From positions 434,001-498,000 of the forward strand of contig NZ_KK366017.1 of the NCBI RefSeq assembly GCF_000686805.1: a stretch of 64,000 nt of DNA, in the 5' to 3' direction. Of the stretch, positions 53,819-63,914 are shown in pieces (the stretch's first letter is position 1; each line of letters begins with the position of its first letter). Source of the stretch: Bacillus sp. UNC41MFS5 (GTDB taxonomy: Bacteria > Bacillota > Bacilli > Bacillales_B > DSM-18226). The position numbers and the translations under genes are program-made. The notes beneath the pieces were generated by a model that worked only from the letters and a program-made list of their open reading frames with translations, was not told the origin of the DNA and searched no databases.

Positions 53819-56800
53819 GTGACTAGACAAATTAATAAAGTATTGGTCGCCAACCGAGGAGAAATTGCTATAAGGGTTTTTCGTGCATGTACAGAACTGA
53901 ATATTCGAACTGTTGCAATTTATTCTAAAGAGGATTCCGGAGCCTACCATCGTTACAAAGCTGATGAGGCTTATCTCGTAGGGGAAGGAAAAAAACCAAT
54001 TGATGCTTATTTAGACATTGATGGCATCATTGCAATCGCCAAAAAAAGCGGTGCGAATGCCATTCATCCAGGGTATGGTTTTTTGTCTGAAAATATTCAT
54101 TTTGCTAAGCGTTGTGAAGAAGAAGGAATTATCTTTATTGGACCTCAGATAACACAATTAGATATGTTCGGGGATAAGGTCAAAGCAAGGCATCAGGCAG
54201 AGCTTGCTGGAATACCAGTCATTCCAGGAAGCCCAGGTCCGGTTAAAGATGTATCTGAGGTAGAAGATTTTGTGGAAGAACACAAGCTGCCAATTATCAT
54301 TAAGGCCTCTCTTGGCGGAGGCGGACGCGGAATGAGAATTGTAAAACACTTAGATGAAATCCGTGAAGCATTTGAAAGAGCAAAGTCAGAAGCAAAAGCT
54401 GCTTTTGGTAATGACGAAGTATATCTTGAAAAATTAATTGAAAATCCAAAGCATATAGAAGTTCAAATTATTGGTGATAAGCAGGGGAATATAGTTCACC
54501 TTTTTGACCGCGATTGTTCCGTCCAAAGGCGCCATCAAAAGGTTGTTGAGGTTGCTCCTAGCGTATCCATATCAAATGAGTTAAGAAAAAGAATATGCGA
54601 CGCTGCCGTAAAATTGATGAAAAATATCAATTACTTGAATGCAGGTACCGTAGAGTTTCTAGTTTCAGGAAATGATTTTTATTTTATTGAAGTAAATCCG
54701 AGGGTTCAAGTAGAACATACAGTCACAGAAATGGTAACGGGTGTAGATATCGTCCAAACGCAAATATTGATTGCGGAGGGTCATGAAATACATGGTCCGA
54801 TAGTCGGTATACCATTACAAGAAAAAATCCAAATTAACGGATTTGCGATTCAGTCAAGGGTAACAACTGAAGACCCGCTAAATAATTTCATGCCTGATAC
54901 AGGAAAAATAATGGCCTATCGTTCAGGCGGGGGGTTTGGGGTACGTCTAGATGCAGGAAATGGCTTTCAAGGTGCTGTCATTACACCATATTATGACTCT
55001 TTATTAGTAAAACTATCAACTTGGGCGTTGACCTTCGAGCAAGCAGCCTCAAAAATGGTTCGCAATTTGCAGGAATTCAGGATTAGAGGGATAAAAACAA
55101 ATATCCCGTTCTTAGAAAATGTCGTGAAGCATGAAAAGTTTAGGAATGGCGAATATGATACCTCATTTATTGATACGACTCCGGAATTGTTTATTTTCCC
55201 GTTTCGTAAAGACCGTGGGACAAAAATGTTATCTTACATTGGCACAGTCACTGTAAATGGTTTCCCGGGTATTGAGAAGAAGAAAAGACCAGTATTTTCG
55301 AAGCCAAGAATTCCTCATTTACCTTATGATTTGTCTTATCAAGAGGGAACTAAGCAAATCCTTGACAAGTTCGGTGCAGAGGGCCTTGTCGAGTGGGTAA
55401 AGAATCAAAAAGAAGTCTTATTAACGGATACAACCTTTCGTGATGCACATCAGTCACTTTTAGCTACCCGTATGCGTACGACTGATATTCTTCATATCGC
55501 TGAGCCTTCTGCAAAACTCTTGCCAGATTTATTTTCTTTTGAAATGTGGGGCGGCGCAACTTTTGATGTGGCATACCGCTTCTTAAAAGAAGATCCATGG
55601 GACCGATTAGTATCACTTCGTAAGAAAATTCCCAATGTATTATTCCAAATGTTGATACGTGGAGCGAACGCAGTAGGATACAAAAATTATCCTGATAATC
55701 TGATCCGTGAATTTGTGGATCAATCTGCTTCAGGTGGAATTGATGTTTTTCGAATTTTCGATAGTTTAAACTGGGTAAAGGGAATGGAAGTTGCCATCGA
55801 TGCGGTTCGTCAAACTGGTAAAATTGCTGAAGCATCAATTTGTTATACAGGGGACATTTTAGATCAGACAAGGACGAAATACAATCTTCAATATTATAAA
55901 CACTTGGCAAAAGAGTTGGAACTTCAAGGGGCCCATATACTAGGAATTAAGGATATGGCTGGATTATTAAAGCCTGAGGCAGCGTACAGACTTATTTCTG
56001 AGCTAAAAGAAACAGTTGATATTCCTATCCATCTTCATACCCATGATACGAGCGGAAATGGTCTTTATACGTATGCCCGGGCAATAGAGGGAGGAGTCGA
56101 TATTGTTGATACGGCATTAGGAACAATGGCAGGCCTAACATCGCAGCCTAGTGCTAATTCATTATTTTATGCTCTTGAAGGGACATCAAGGAAACCAAAA
56201 GTAAACATCAATGCAATGGAAAAATTGTCTTACTATTGGGAGGATGTTCGAAAATATTATCAAGATTTTGAAAGTGGAATGATCTCCCCTCATACTGAAA
56301 TATATCAACATGAGATGCCGGGGGGGCAATATAGTAACCTCCAACAACAAGCCAGAGCGGTTAGCCTCGGTGACCGTTGGGATGAAGTAAAAGAAATGTA
56401 TTCACGCGTAAATCATATGTTTGGGGATATTGTCAAAGTGACCCCTTCATCAAAGGTCGTTGGCGATATGGCATTATTTATGGTTCAAAATGATTTAACG
56501 GAGGAAGATGTGCTAATAAAGGGAGATTCGCTGGATTTCCCAGATTCAGTTGTTGAACTATTTGAAGGATCGCTTGGTCAGCCATATGGTGGTTTTCCAG
56601 AAGGGTTGCAACAAGTAATCTTAAAAGGAAAAAAACCATTGGAAGCTCGCCCAGGTGAATTGCTTAATTCAGTGGACTTAAAGAAAATTAAGGAGAAATT
56701 GTTTAAAGAATTAGGAAGACAAGTGACGGATTTTGAGATTATTTCTTATGCTTTATATCCTAAGGTATTTATGGATTACATGAAAATAGATGAACAATAT

Positions 56801-57262
56801 GGCAATATCTCAGTACTTGATACCCCGACATTCCTATATGGAATGCGACTGGGTGAAGAAATTGAAGTAGAAATTGAAACAGGGAAAACACTGATTGTTA
56901 AACTCGTCTCTATCGGTCATCCTCAAGCAGATGGTACGAGGGTAGTTTACTTTGAATTAAATGGTCAGCCGCGTGAAGTATCCATAAAGGATGAAAGTAT
57001 TAAATCTACGGTAGTTTCTAGGTTAAAGGCTGATCCGAAAAATGAAAATCAAATAGCTGCGACAATGCCGGGAACCGTGGTTAAGGTGATTGTCGAAAAA
57101 GGTGAAAAAGTAGAACGCGGTGATCATTTAATGATTACCGAAGCGATGAAAATGGAAACAACAGTTCAAGCACCGTTTTCAGGATTTGTTAAGGATATTT
57201 ATGTTTCAAGCGGTGATGCAATATTAACGGGTGACCTTTTACTTGACTTAACGAAAAACTAA
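53819..57262 (+). CDS. pyc: Pyruvate carboxylase
   Basis: This 1147-residue biotin enzyme makes oxaloacetate from pyruvate and bicarbonate. In order: biotin carboxylase/ATP grasp (about 5-450, IKASLGGGGRGMRIV); carboxyltransferase (about 530-800, LLTDTTFRDAHQS); allosteric/linker region; biotinyl domain with Lys1111 in ITEAMKMETT. GTG 53819 sits 6 nt after GAAGGTG and matches homologs; an in-frame GTG at 53810 overlaps that site. DarB, encoded at 21313, is a known PycA partner in B. subtilis. Confidence 0.97.
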   Translation: MTRQINKVLVANRGEIAIRVFRACTELNIRTVAIYSKEDSGAYHRYKADEAYLVGEGKKPIDAYLDIDGIIAIAKKSGANAIHPGYGFLSENIHFAKRCEEEGIIFIGPQITQLDMFGDKVKARHQAELAGIPVIPGSPGPVKDVSEVEDFVEEHKLPIIIKASLGGGGRGMRIVKHLDEIREAFERAKSEAKAAFGNDEVYLEKLIENPKHIEVQIIGDKQGNIVHLFDRDCSVQRRHQKVVEVAPSVSISNELRKRICDAAVKLMKNINYLNAGTVEFLVSGNDFYFIEVNPRVQVEHTVTEMVTGVDIVQTQILIAEGHEIHGPIVGIPLQEKIQINGFAIQSRVTTEDPLNNFMPDTGKIMAYRSGGGFGVRLDAGNGFQGAVITPYYDSLLVKLSTWALTFEQAASKMVRNLQEFRIRGIKTNIPFLENVVKHEKFRNGEYDTSFIDTTPELFIFPFRKDRGTKMLSYIGTVTVNGFPGIEKKKRPVFSKPRIPHLPYDLSYQEGTKQILDKFGAEGLVEWVKNQKEVLLTDTTFRDAHQSLLATRMRTTDILHIAEPSAKLLPDLFSFEMWGGATFDVAYRFLKEDPWDRLVSLRKKIPNVLFQMLIRGANAVGYKNYPDNLIREFVDQSASGGIDVFRIFDSLNWVKGMEVAIDAVRQTGKIAEASICYTGDILDQTRTKYNLQYYKHLAKELELQGAHILGIKDMAGLLKPEAAYRLISELKETVDIPIHLHTHDTSGNGLYTYARAIEGGVDIVDTALGTMAGLTSQPSANSLFYALEGTSRKPKVNINAMEKLSYYWEDVRKYYQDFESGMISPHTEIYQHEMPGGQYSNLQQQARAVSLGDRWDEVKEMYSRVNHMFGDIVKVTPSSKVVGDMALFMVQNDLTEEDVLIKGDSLDFPDSVVELFEGSLGQPYGGFPEGLQQVILKGKKPLEARPGELLNSVDLKKIKEKLFKELGRQVTDFEIISYALYPKVFMDYMKIDEQYGNISVLDTPTFLYGMRLGEEIEVEIETGKTLIVKLVSIGHPQADGTRVVYFELNGQPREVSIKDESIKSTVVSRLKADPKNENQIAATMPGTVVKVIVEKGEKVERGDHLMITEAMKMETTVQAPFSGFVKDIYVSSGDAILTGDLLLDLTKN

Positions 57263-57302
57263 AAAAAGTTGCTAGGGACCTTATTCCCTAGCAACTTTTT
57301 TT
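57261..57302. terminator. Bidirectional terminator pyc / ctaA
   Basis: AAAAAGTTGCTAGG / CCCTAGCAACTTTTT stem with 9-nt loop; overlaps the ctaA end. Confidence 0.92.
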
Positions 57303-58209
57303 AATGAAAATTTCTCTTTGACCTAGAATATAACAAAAGGAAATAACTTAAAACCCCAAACAAGCAGGTAATAAAGAATGCATGCAAAAGGGCAATATAG
57401 AGATTTAAACTAGTGAAAATAATCAAAGCCCCAGCAATTACTTGTAAGGTAACAAGGATGAAGGAAATAATCCATCCCCAATAAAGAACTCTTTGCTCTT
57501 TATAATTACGGACTGTCAAAATAAGGATATAGGTAATCCAGATAAAGATCAAACCAGCTGCTGCCCGGTGACCCATTTGCACCCATTCGTACAAGTTAGA
57601 GGGGAAAGCTGGGGAGTCATTTAAACATAAAGGCCAGTCTCGACAAACAAGGCTAGACTTAGTATGACGCACAAGTGCACCAGTGTAGATAACAAGATAA
57701 CTATAAATGGAAACACCGACAATATGAAACCCCATTCGCTTATCAATATAAAGCTTTTCCGCATTAAATTTCTTATCAACTTCAAAAATTAAAAGTGTTA
57801 ACAACAACACCGATGAAAAGGAGATAAGAGAAATACCGAAATGTAAGGCTAGGACAAAACTTGATTGTCCCCATTTTACTGCAGCTGCCCCGATTAATGC
57901 TTGTAAAAGTAAAAAGAAAAAGGAAAGGAATGAAAGAAATTTTGTTTCTCTTATATGCCCTATCGCCTTCCATGACCAAACCGATAGAATGAGAACCATA
58001 ATTCCACCTACTCCAGAAACAAGCCTGTGGGCAAGTTCAATAGCTAATTCTGGTGTTATTGCCAACGGAAGGAATTTGCCATGACAAAGTGGCCAAGATC
58101 TCCCGCAGCCCATTCCAGAACCGGTCTTTGTCACTAATGCACCGCCAATTAGAATAAAAATCATTCCGATGGTAGTGGCAACCGCTAACCACTTCAAAGA
58201 TAGTCGCAA
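57301..58209 (-). CDS. ctaA: Heme A synthase CtaA
   Basis: This 302-residue membrane enzyme oxidises heme O to heme A. Eight helices are visible, with paired His residues ([30 protein letters not shown]) as heme ligands and a Cys pair in [12 protein letters not shown] 58209 is chosen because GAGGTG lies about 6 nt upstream and it matches B. subtilis length; a GTG at 58218 overlaps that site. It is divergent from ctaB. Confidence 0.94.
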   Translation of the reverse strand: MRLSLKWLAVATTIGMIFILIGGALVTKTGSGMGCGRSWPLCHGKFLPLAITPELAIELAHRLVSGVGGIMVLILSVWSWKAIGHIRETKFLSFLSFFFLLLQALIGAAAVKWGQSSFVLALHFGISLISFSSVLLLTLLIFEVDKKFNAEKLYIDKRMGFHIVGVSIYSYLVIYTGALVRHTKSSLVCRDWPLCLNDSPAFPSNLYEWVQMGHRAAAGLIFIWITYILILTVRNYKEQRVLYWGWIISFILVTLQVIAGALIIFTSLNLYIALLHAFFITCLFGVLSYFLLLYSRSKRNFH

Positions 58210-58794
58210 AAAAGTCACCTCTTAAAAAGTTCAATAATTTGTCATTGGATAAACCTGACAGTATAATAAATGGAAAAGGACAAGATTTTTAAATTCCCTA
58301 TTAATAATACCGAATAATGTCGAAAATGAACAGAAATTAAGTAGAGATTATTAAATAACTTTTATTAATAAAAAAGGTCCTGAATAATAAATGATTAACA
58401 CTATTATTATAGTGGAAACAGTTGAAACTTTACTTTTAGTCTGTTAGTAATAGGTAAGGGTATATAATATAGAATGTTTATTTTGTAAAAATAAGAGGTT
58501 TTAACCGTAAAATTCATACTTCAGTCATTAAATAATGAATCCTGTCATAATTTTGTATTAAATTATTCAAAAAAAGTTCACAAAAATATCGGAAAGTGTG
58601 ATTTAATATACAGAGAAAGTGTTTTAAAAATCACTATTCTTTTTTGATAATTATTATTCAAGTCGAAAAAAATTAATTGATTTTTTCTGCTGAGCATTCC
58701 TGTTTATTACAAATGAGGGCATAAATAATGAAGTATCAATATTACGTGCTTAAATGATGAATGTTTTGTTATTTAGGTTTAGGAGGAGAAACAA
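58210..58794. promoter_or_regulatory. Divergent ctaA-ctaB control region, non-coding
   Basis: This 585-bp AT-rich region holds no gene that I can support. TTCACAA (58577-58583; TTGTGAA on the minus strand) resembles the core of ResD sites, and both flanking genes are ResD-controlled in B. subtilis. An inverted repeat GTGATTT/AAATCAC (58598-58604, 58628-58634) lies nearby. The assignment of regulators is inference. Confidence 0.4.
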
Positions 58795-59730
58795 ATGTCT
58801 AACTCTAAGGCTTACGGAGATGCTGCTATTGATAATGGCGCTGCGGGCCTGAATACCAATTTACAAACCTCAGCTTGGAAAGACCTTATGGCCCTTATAA
58901 AAATAGGGATTGTAAATTCCAACCTTATTACTACTTTTACAGGTTTATGGTTAGCACTACATTTTACAGGGCAAAGTTTTCTAAATAATTTAGATATTAT
59001 CTTTTTTACAGTAGTGGGTTCTTCTTTAATTATTGCTGGGTCCTGTGCAATCAATAATTATGTTGATCGCGATATTGATCATTTAATGGAAAGAACGAAA
59101 GCGCGACCAACTGTAACGGGGAAAATAGGGCCGGTAAAAGTTCTTTCATTAGGTATTTTACTCATTGGACTGGGAACACTGTCTTTATTCTTTACTACGA
59201 TGACTGCAACAGTAATTGGACTGCTTGGAGTTTTTAGCTATGTTTTCCTCTATACCCTGTGGTCGAAGAGGCAATTGGTGTCCAATACAATTATCGGGAG
59301 CATTTCAGGAGCCGTACCTCCGCTTATTGGGTGGGCAGCGGTTGATGCAAATCTTGATATTATGGCATGGTCATTGTTTGTATTAATGTTTGTTTGGCAG
59401 CCACCGCATTTTTATGCATTGGCGATGAGAAGAGTTAAAGAATATAAAGCTGCTGGTATCCCAATGCTACCGGTAGTGAAGGGGTTTAAAACCACCAAAA
59501 TTCACATCGTACTCTGGGTTGCTGCACTTCAACCAATTCCGTTTTTTCTAACCAAGTTAGGAATCCCATTTCTAGTACTTGCTATCCTATTAAATATCGG
59601 ATGGCTCGCATTAGGGATTTATGGATATAGAATCAAAGATGACATAAAGTGGGCAAAACTAATGTTTGTTTACTCTTTGCAATACTTAACTATTATTTTT
59701 GTAGCAATGGTTATCGTTACATTGATTTAG
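58795..59730 (+). CDS. ctaB: Protoheme IX farnesyltransferase (heme O synthase)
   Basis: This 311-residue UbiA-family membrane prenyltransferase converts heme B to heme O. The Asp-rich motif is [19 protein letters not shown] (about 83-101), and the second conserved segment includes [15 protein letters not shown]. It opens the cta operon. ATG follows AGGAGGAG. Confidence 0.95.
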   Translation: MSNSKAYGDAAIDNGAAGLNTNLQTSAWKDLMALIKIGIVNSNLITTFTGLWLALHFTGQSFLNNLDIIFFTVVGSSLIIAGSCAINNYVDRDIDHLMERTKARPTVTGKIGPVKVLSLGILLIGLGTLSLFFTTMTATVIGLLGVFSYVFLYTLWSKRQLVSNTIIGSISGAVPPLIGWAAVDANLDIMAWSLFVLMFVWQPPHFYALAMRRVKEYKAAGIPMLPVVKGFKTTKIHIVLWVAALQPIPFFLTKLGIPFLVLAILLNIGWLALGIYGYRIKDDIKWAKLMFVYSLQYLTIIFVAMVIVTLI

Positions 59731-59842
59731 TTTTGAAATTGATTGTTTCTGGATGAAATTGAAGGGAACAGTCATCCTACATACTTCTTTGATCCACCAA
59801 ATGTTTTATAATTTATTAGTGAAAGAGGGGTTTGATTAAGCT

Positions 59843-60898
59843 ATGAAAAGGCTTGCAAAATGGCGTTTGATTTCGTTATTTTCGATTTTAGCGCTTGTAC
59901 TCTCCGGATGTGGCGAACCGTACCTTTCCACGTTAAAGCCTGCCGGTGAAGTTGCGAAAACGCAATATGATTTAATGAAGTTAAGTACTTTAATCATGGT
60001 TGGGGTTATTATTATTGTTGCGATCATTTTCATTTTGATCTTGGTTCGTTTTAAACGAAAGGATGACAGAATCCCAAAACAAGTAGAAGGAAGTCACAAA
60101 TTAGAAATTATTTGGACTGTTGTGCCGATTCTTTTACTATTGATTCTTGCCGTTCCGACTGTAGCTGCAACCTTTAAACTTGCAGATGTATCACCAATGG
60201 ACAAGAAAAATACAAAAGCGCTTGTTATTAATGTGCGCTCTCATTTATACTGGTGGGATTTCGAATATCCTGGACAGAAGATTGTAACAAGTCAGGATTT
60301 AGTTGTACCTACGAATGAAAAAGTGTACTTTAATTTAAAGTCTACCGATGTTAAACATTCATTTTGGATTCCAGCTGTTGGTGGAAAACTTGATACCAAC
60401 ACTGAAAATATCAATAAATTTTGGTTAGAGTTTGATGATAAACAAGCAAACGAAGCCGGAAATCTTTTCTATGGGAAATGTGCAGAACTTTGTGGACCAT
60501 CCCATGCATTGATGGACTTTAAAGTAAAAGCAATCAGCAGAGACAAATTTGATGCTTGGGTTGCTTCCATGCAAAATGTTAAGGCACCACAAAAAGCTCA
60601 AAGTGCTGTTGCTGCAGAAGGTCAAGAAATTTTTAATAAAAGCTGTATCGGCTGTCATGCCGTAACACCATCAAATAAAATGCCTGAGACTGCACGTCTT
60701 GCACCGAATTTATCAGATTTTGGTAATCGTACTCGTGTAGCAGGTGTTTTAGATCATAATAAAGAAGAGTTGAAAAATTGGATCCGTAACCCGGAAACAT
60801 ACAAACCAGGTAACATGATGACAGGAAAATACCCTGAAATGTCTGAAGAACAGCTTGATTCGTTAGCAGAATATTTAATGGGCTTAAAGGTTCAGTAA
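59843..60898 (+). CDS. ctaC: Cytochrome caa3 oxidase subunit II
   Basis: This 351-residue lipoprotein (lipobox VLSGC, Cys23) has two membrane helices (about 45-68 and 88-110). The CuA domain has ligands in YGKCAELCGPSHALM, and a C-terminal cytochrome c domain has CIGCH (about residue 268). The fusion marks a caa3-type oxidase that accepts electrons from cytochrome c. ATG follows AAGAGGGG. Confidence 0.96.
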   Translation: MKRLAKWRLISLFSILALVLSGCGEPYLSTLKPAGEVAKTQYDLMKLSTLIMVGVIIIVAIIFILILVRFKRKDDRIPKQVEGSHKLEIIWTVVPILLLLILAVPTVAATFKLADVSPMDKKNTKALVINVRSHLYWWDFEYPGQKIVTSQDLVVPTNEKVYFNLKSTDVKHSFWIPAVGGKLDTNTENINKFWLEFDDKQANEAGNLFYGKCAELCGPSHALMDFKVKAISRDKFDAWVASMQNVKAPQKAQSAVAAEGQEIFNKSCIGCHAVTPSNKMPETARLAPNLSDFGNRTRVAGVLDHNKEELKNWIRNPETYKPGNMMTGKYPEMSEEQLDSLAEYLMGLKVQ

Positions 60899-60932
60899 TA
60901 AAAGGGGAATTGGTTGAAAGGGAGGTAAAATT

Positions 60933-62804
60933 GTGAGTACCTATGCTCAAAAAAAGGGATTTGGGGCAACTTTATGGGACTTTTTAACAACAGTTGACCA
61001 TAAAAAAATCGCTATCCTATATCTCATTGCAGGTGGATTTTTCTTCTTAGTGGGCGGACTTGAGGCAATATTTATCCGCATCCAACTTGCAGTGCCGAAT
61101 AATGACTTTGTTAGTGCCGGATTATTTAATGAAATTATAACAATGCATGGAACAACAATGATTTTCCTTGCTGCAATGCCGCTTGTATTTGCATTTATGA
61201 ATGCGGTAATGCCATTACAAATTGGAGCACGCGACGTTGCGTTTCCATTTGTAAATGCTTTAGGATTTTGGTTATTCTTCTTTGGAGGAATATTTCTAAA
61301 CCTTTCATGGTTCTTAGGTGGAGCTCCTGATGCAGGTTGGACATCTTATGCGTCACTTGCACTTCACTCAAAAGGTCATGGTGTAGACTTTTATATCTTA
61401 GGTTTACAGATATCTGGTATTGGAACCTTGATTGGTGGTATTAACTTCCTTGTTACCATCATTAACATGCGTGCTCCAGGTATGACATATATGAGAATGC
61501 CTTTGTTTACTTGGACTACATTTGTTACTTCTGCACTGATTTTGTTCGCATTTCCTCCATTAACAGTTGGTTTAGTTCTAATGATGTTTGACCGATTGTT
61601 TGGTGCGAATTTCTTTGATGTTACATTAGGTGGAAATACCGTAATTTGGGAACATCTATTCTGGATATTCGGTCACCCAGAAGTATATATATTAATACTT
61701 CCGGCATTCGGGATTTTTTCGGAGATTTTCCCAATTTTCTCAAGAAAGCGTTTATTCGGATACTCTTCCATGGTTTTTGCAACTGTATTAATTGGTTTCC
61801 TAGGCTTCATGGTATGGGCTCACCATATGTTTACAACTGGTTTAGGACCTGTAGCTAATGCCATTTTCGCAGTAGCTACTATGGCAATTGGTGTACCGAC
61901 AGGAATTAAAATATTTAACTGGCTTTTAACAATGTGGGGAGGAAGTGTAAAATTTACCACTCCTATGCATTGGGCGATGGCGTTTATTCCATCATTTCTT
62001 GCTGGTGGGGTAACAGGGGTAATGCTTGCCTCCGCAGCAGCAGACTATCAATACCATGATACCTATTTCGTTGTTGCGCACTTCCATTACGTTATTGTTG
62101 GTGGTGTAGTATTTGCAGTCTTTGCAGGCACACATCTTTATTGGCCAAAAATGTTTGGAACAATGTTGAGTGAAGCTTTAGGTAAAATTACTTTCTGGTT
62201 GTTCTTTATCGGGTTCCATTTAACATTCTTTATTCAACATTTCTTAGGTTTATGGGGAATGCCGCGACGCGTATTCACATACCTTCCTGGTCAAGGATTT
62301 GACAGTGCCAATATGGTTAGTTCTATAGGAGCTGCGTTTATGGGCTTAGGTGTTATTGTAATGTTATATAACATCATCATAACATCTGTGAAAAATGTTA
62401 AAGTTGGTAATGATCCATGGGGAGATGGAAGAACACTAGAATGGGCAATCCCTTCACCACCACCGTTCTATAATTTTAAGCAACTTCCACTTGTTCGTGG
62501 GTTGGATGCGTATTGGTTAGAAAAAATGGATGGTAAAAAAGGAATGACTCCTGCTGAGCCGCTTGGTGACATTCATATGCCTAATTCATCTTTCTTACCG
62601 TTTATGATGGCTTTAGGATTATTCATTGCTGCTTTTGGTGCAATGTATCATGTTAATGATAAGGCTTGGGCTTTACCAGTAATGATTATTGGATTATTAG
62701 TAACGTTTGGTTCCATGTTCTTACGTTCAGTAAAAGATGATCATGGATTCCATATTCACAAAGAGGACTTAATGGATGACGATGATAAGGGGGTTAAGGC
62801 ATAA
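60933..62804 (+). CDS. ctaD: Cytochrome caa3 oxidase subunit I
   Basis: This 623-residue catalytic subunit carries heme a, heme a3 and CuB. Key segments are TMHGTTMIF (low-spin heme His), HPEVYILILP (the His-Tyr proton/CuB site), AHHMFTTG (CuB His pair) and VAHFHYVIVGG (heme a3/a His). GTG 60933 follows GGGAGG. It overlaps ctaE by one base. Confidence 0.97.
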   Translation: MSTYAQKKGFGATLWDFLTTVDHKKIAILYLIAGGFFFLVGGLEAIFIRIQLAVPNNDFVSAGLFNEIITMHGTTMIFLAAMPLVFAFMNAVMPLQIGARDVAFPFVNALGFWLFFFGGIFLNLSWFLGGAPDAGWTSYASLALHSKGHGVDFYILGLQISGIGTLIGGINFLVTIINMRAPGMTYMRMPLFTWTTFVTSALILFAFPPLTVGLVLMMFDRLFGANFFDVTLGGNTVIWEHLFWIFGHPEVYILILPAFGIFSEIFPIFSRKRLFGYSSMVFATVLIGFLGFMVWAHHMFTTGLGPVANAIFAVATMAIGVPTGIKIFNWLLTMWGGSVKFTTPMHWAMAFIPSFLAGGVTGVMLASAAADYQYHDTYFVVAHFHYVIVGGVVFAVFAGTHLYWPKMFGTMLSEALGKITFWLFFIGFHLTFFIQHFLGLWGMPRRVFTYLPGQGFDSANMVSSIGAAFMGLGVIVMLYNIIITSVKNVKVGNDPWGDGRTLEWAIPSPPPFYNFKQLPLVRGLDAYWLEKMDGKKGMTPAEPLGDIHMPNSSFLPFMMALGLFIAAFGAMYHVNDKAWALPVMIIGLLVTFGSMFLRSVKDDHGFHIHKEDLMDDDDKGVKA

Positions 62805-63430
62805 TGCACGCTGATGAAAAATTTACTTATGAAACATGGCCTGCTGCGCCGGAAAAATCAACCCTTGAATCAAAAAATAAATTTTTAGGTTTTTGGTTTT
62901 TCCTAGGGGGAGAGACAGTTCTTTTTGCCTCCCTCTTTGCCACATACCTTGCATTAAAGGATAAAGTTCCAAGTTCAAGTCATCCTTTAGCAAAGGATCT
63001 ATTTGAATTACCGTTAACATTTGTTGCGACAATGCTCCTCTTAACCAGCTCATTAACAAGTGTATACGCAATGTATCATATGAAGAACTTTGCCTTCAAA
63101 AAAATGATGGTCTGGCTTGGTCTTACTGCTCTGTTAGGTGCAGGGTTCTTAGGACTAGAGGTTTACGAATTTACCCATTATGTCCATGAAGGGCATACAT
63201 TTACAAGCAGTGCTTTCGGATCTGCCTTCTATACACTAGTTGGTTTCCACGGGGGCCACGTTGCTTTTGGTTTACTTTGGTGTTTAACATTGATGTTTAG
63301 AAATTCTAAACGTGGCTTAGACCTCTACAACGCTCCAAAATTCTATGTGTTTAGTTTATACTGGCATTTTATCGATGTTGTTTGGGTATTTATCTTTACA
63401 GTAGTATATTTAATGGGAATGGTGGGATAA
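62804..63430 (+). CDS. ctaE: Cytochrome caa3 oxidase subunit III
   Basis: This 208-residue five-helix subunit has the COX3 features WFFLGGETVLFASLFATYL and GFHGGHVAFGLLW. Its ATG overlaps the ctaD stop (TAATG type). It stabilises subunit I. Confidence 0.96.
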   Translation: MHADEKFTYETWPAAPEKSTLESKNKFLGFWFFLGGETVLFASLFATYLALKDKVPSSSHPLAKDLFELPLTFVATMLLLTSSLTSVYAMYHMKNFAFKKMMVWLGLTALLGAGFLGLEVYEFTHYVHEGHTFTSSAFGSAFYTLVGFHGGHVAFGLLWCLTLMFRNSKRGLDLYNAPKFYVFSLYWHFIDVVWVFIFTVVYLMGMVG

Positions 63431-63434
63431 ACTG

Positions 63435-63770
63435 ATGGCTAATCAACAATTAAATTCAGGTAACCCAAGAGTAGACATTGAATATCGTCGCAGGAAAAAT
63501 GCAGAAGAAATGAGATATCAGTTAGTTTCTTTTGCCTTAATGATTTTCTTAACATTAATTGCTTTTGCAGCTGTATATATTAAAGGGTTTACTTCGTGGT
63601 TTACTGTACCGTTTATTATTCTATTAGCAGTTGTTCAAGTTATTTTCCAACTATATTATTTCATGCATATGAGCCATAAAGGGCATGAAGCTCCATCACT
63701 CTTTTTATACTCAGGTGTGTTGGTTGGAGCTATAACTATACTTGCCTTTTCTACAATTATTTGGTGGTAA
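63435..63770 (+). CDS. ctaF: Cytochrome caa3 oxidase subunit IV
   Basis: This 111-residue protein has three membrane segments and QLYYFMHMSHKGHE, typical of subunit IVB of caa3 oxidases. The N terminus is hydrophilic and basic. It begins 4 bp after ctaE and ends the oxidase operon at a terminator. Confidence 0.94.
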   Translation: MANQQLNSGNPRVDIEYRRRKNAEEMRYQLVSFALMIFLTLIAFAAVYIKGFTSWFTVPFIILLAVVQVIFQLYYFMHMSHKGHEAPSLFLYSGVLVGAITILAFSTIIWW

Positions 63771-63780
63771 TATGTTCAAA

Positions 63781-63816
63781 AAAAGAAAATCGGCTAATAG
63801 CCGATTTTCTTTTTTA
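63781..63816 (+). terminator. caa3 operon terminator
   Basis: AAAAGAAAATCGGC / GCCGATTTTCTTTT stem, loop TAATA, T run; it lies between ctaF and ctaG. Confidence 0.88.
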
Positions 63817-63914
63817 AGAGCAAAATTATGGAAGGTTACATTTCTTTGCTTATCGTTTTGACCAAGGGTATAATAGAGTCAATAATTCTTTTAATTCAAA
63901 AAGAGGTGATTTGG

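Noticed and set aside
55464..55910. 148-codon minus-strand open frame inside pyc
   Set aside because: It lies fully antisense to a conserved catalytic domain and shows no ribosome-binding site.
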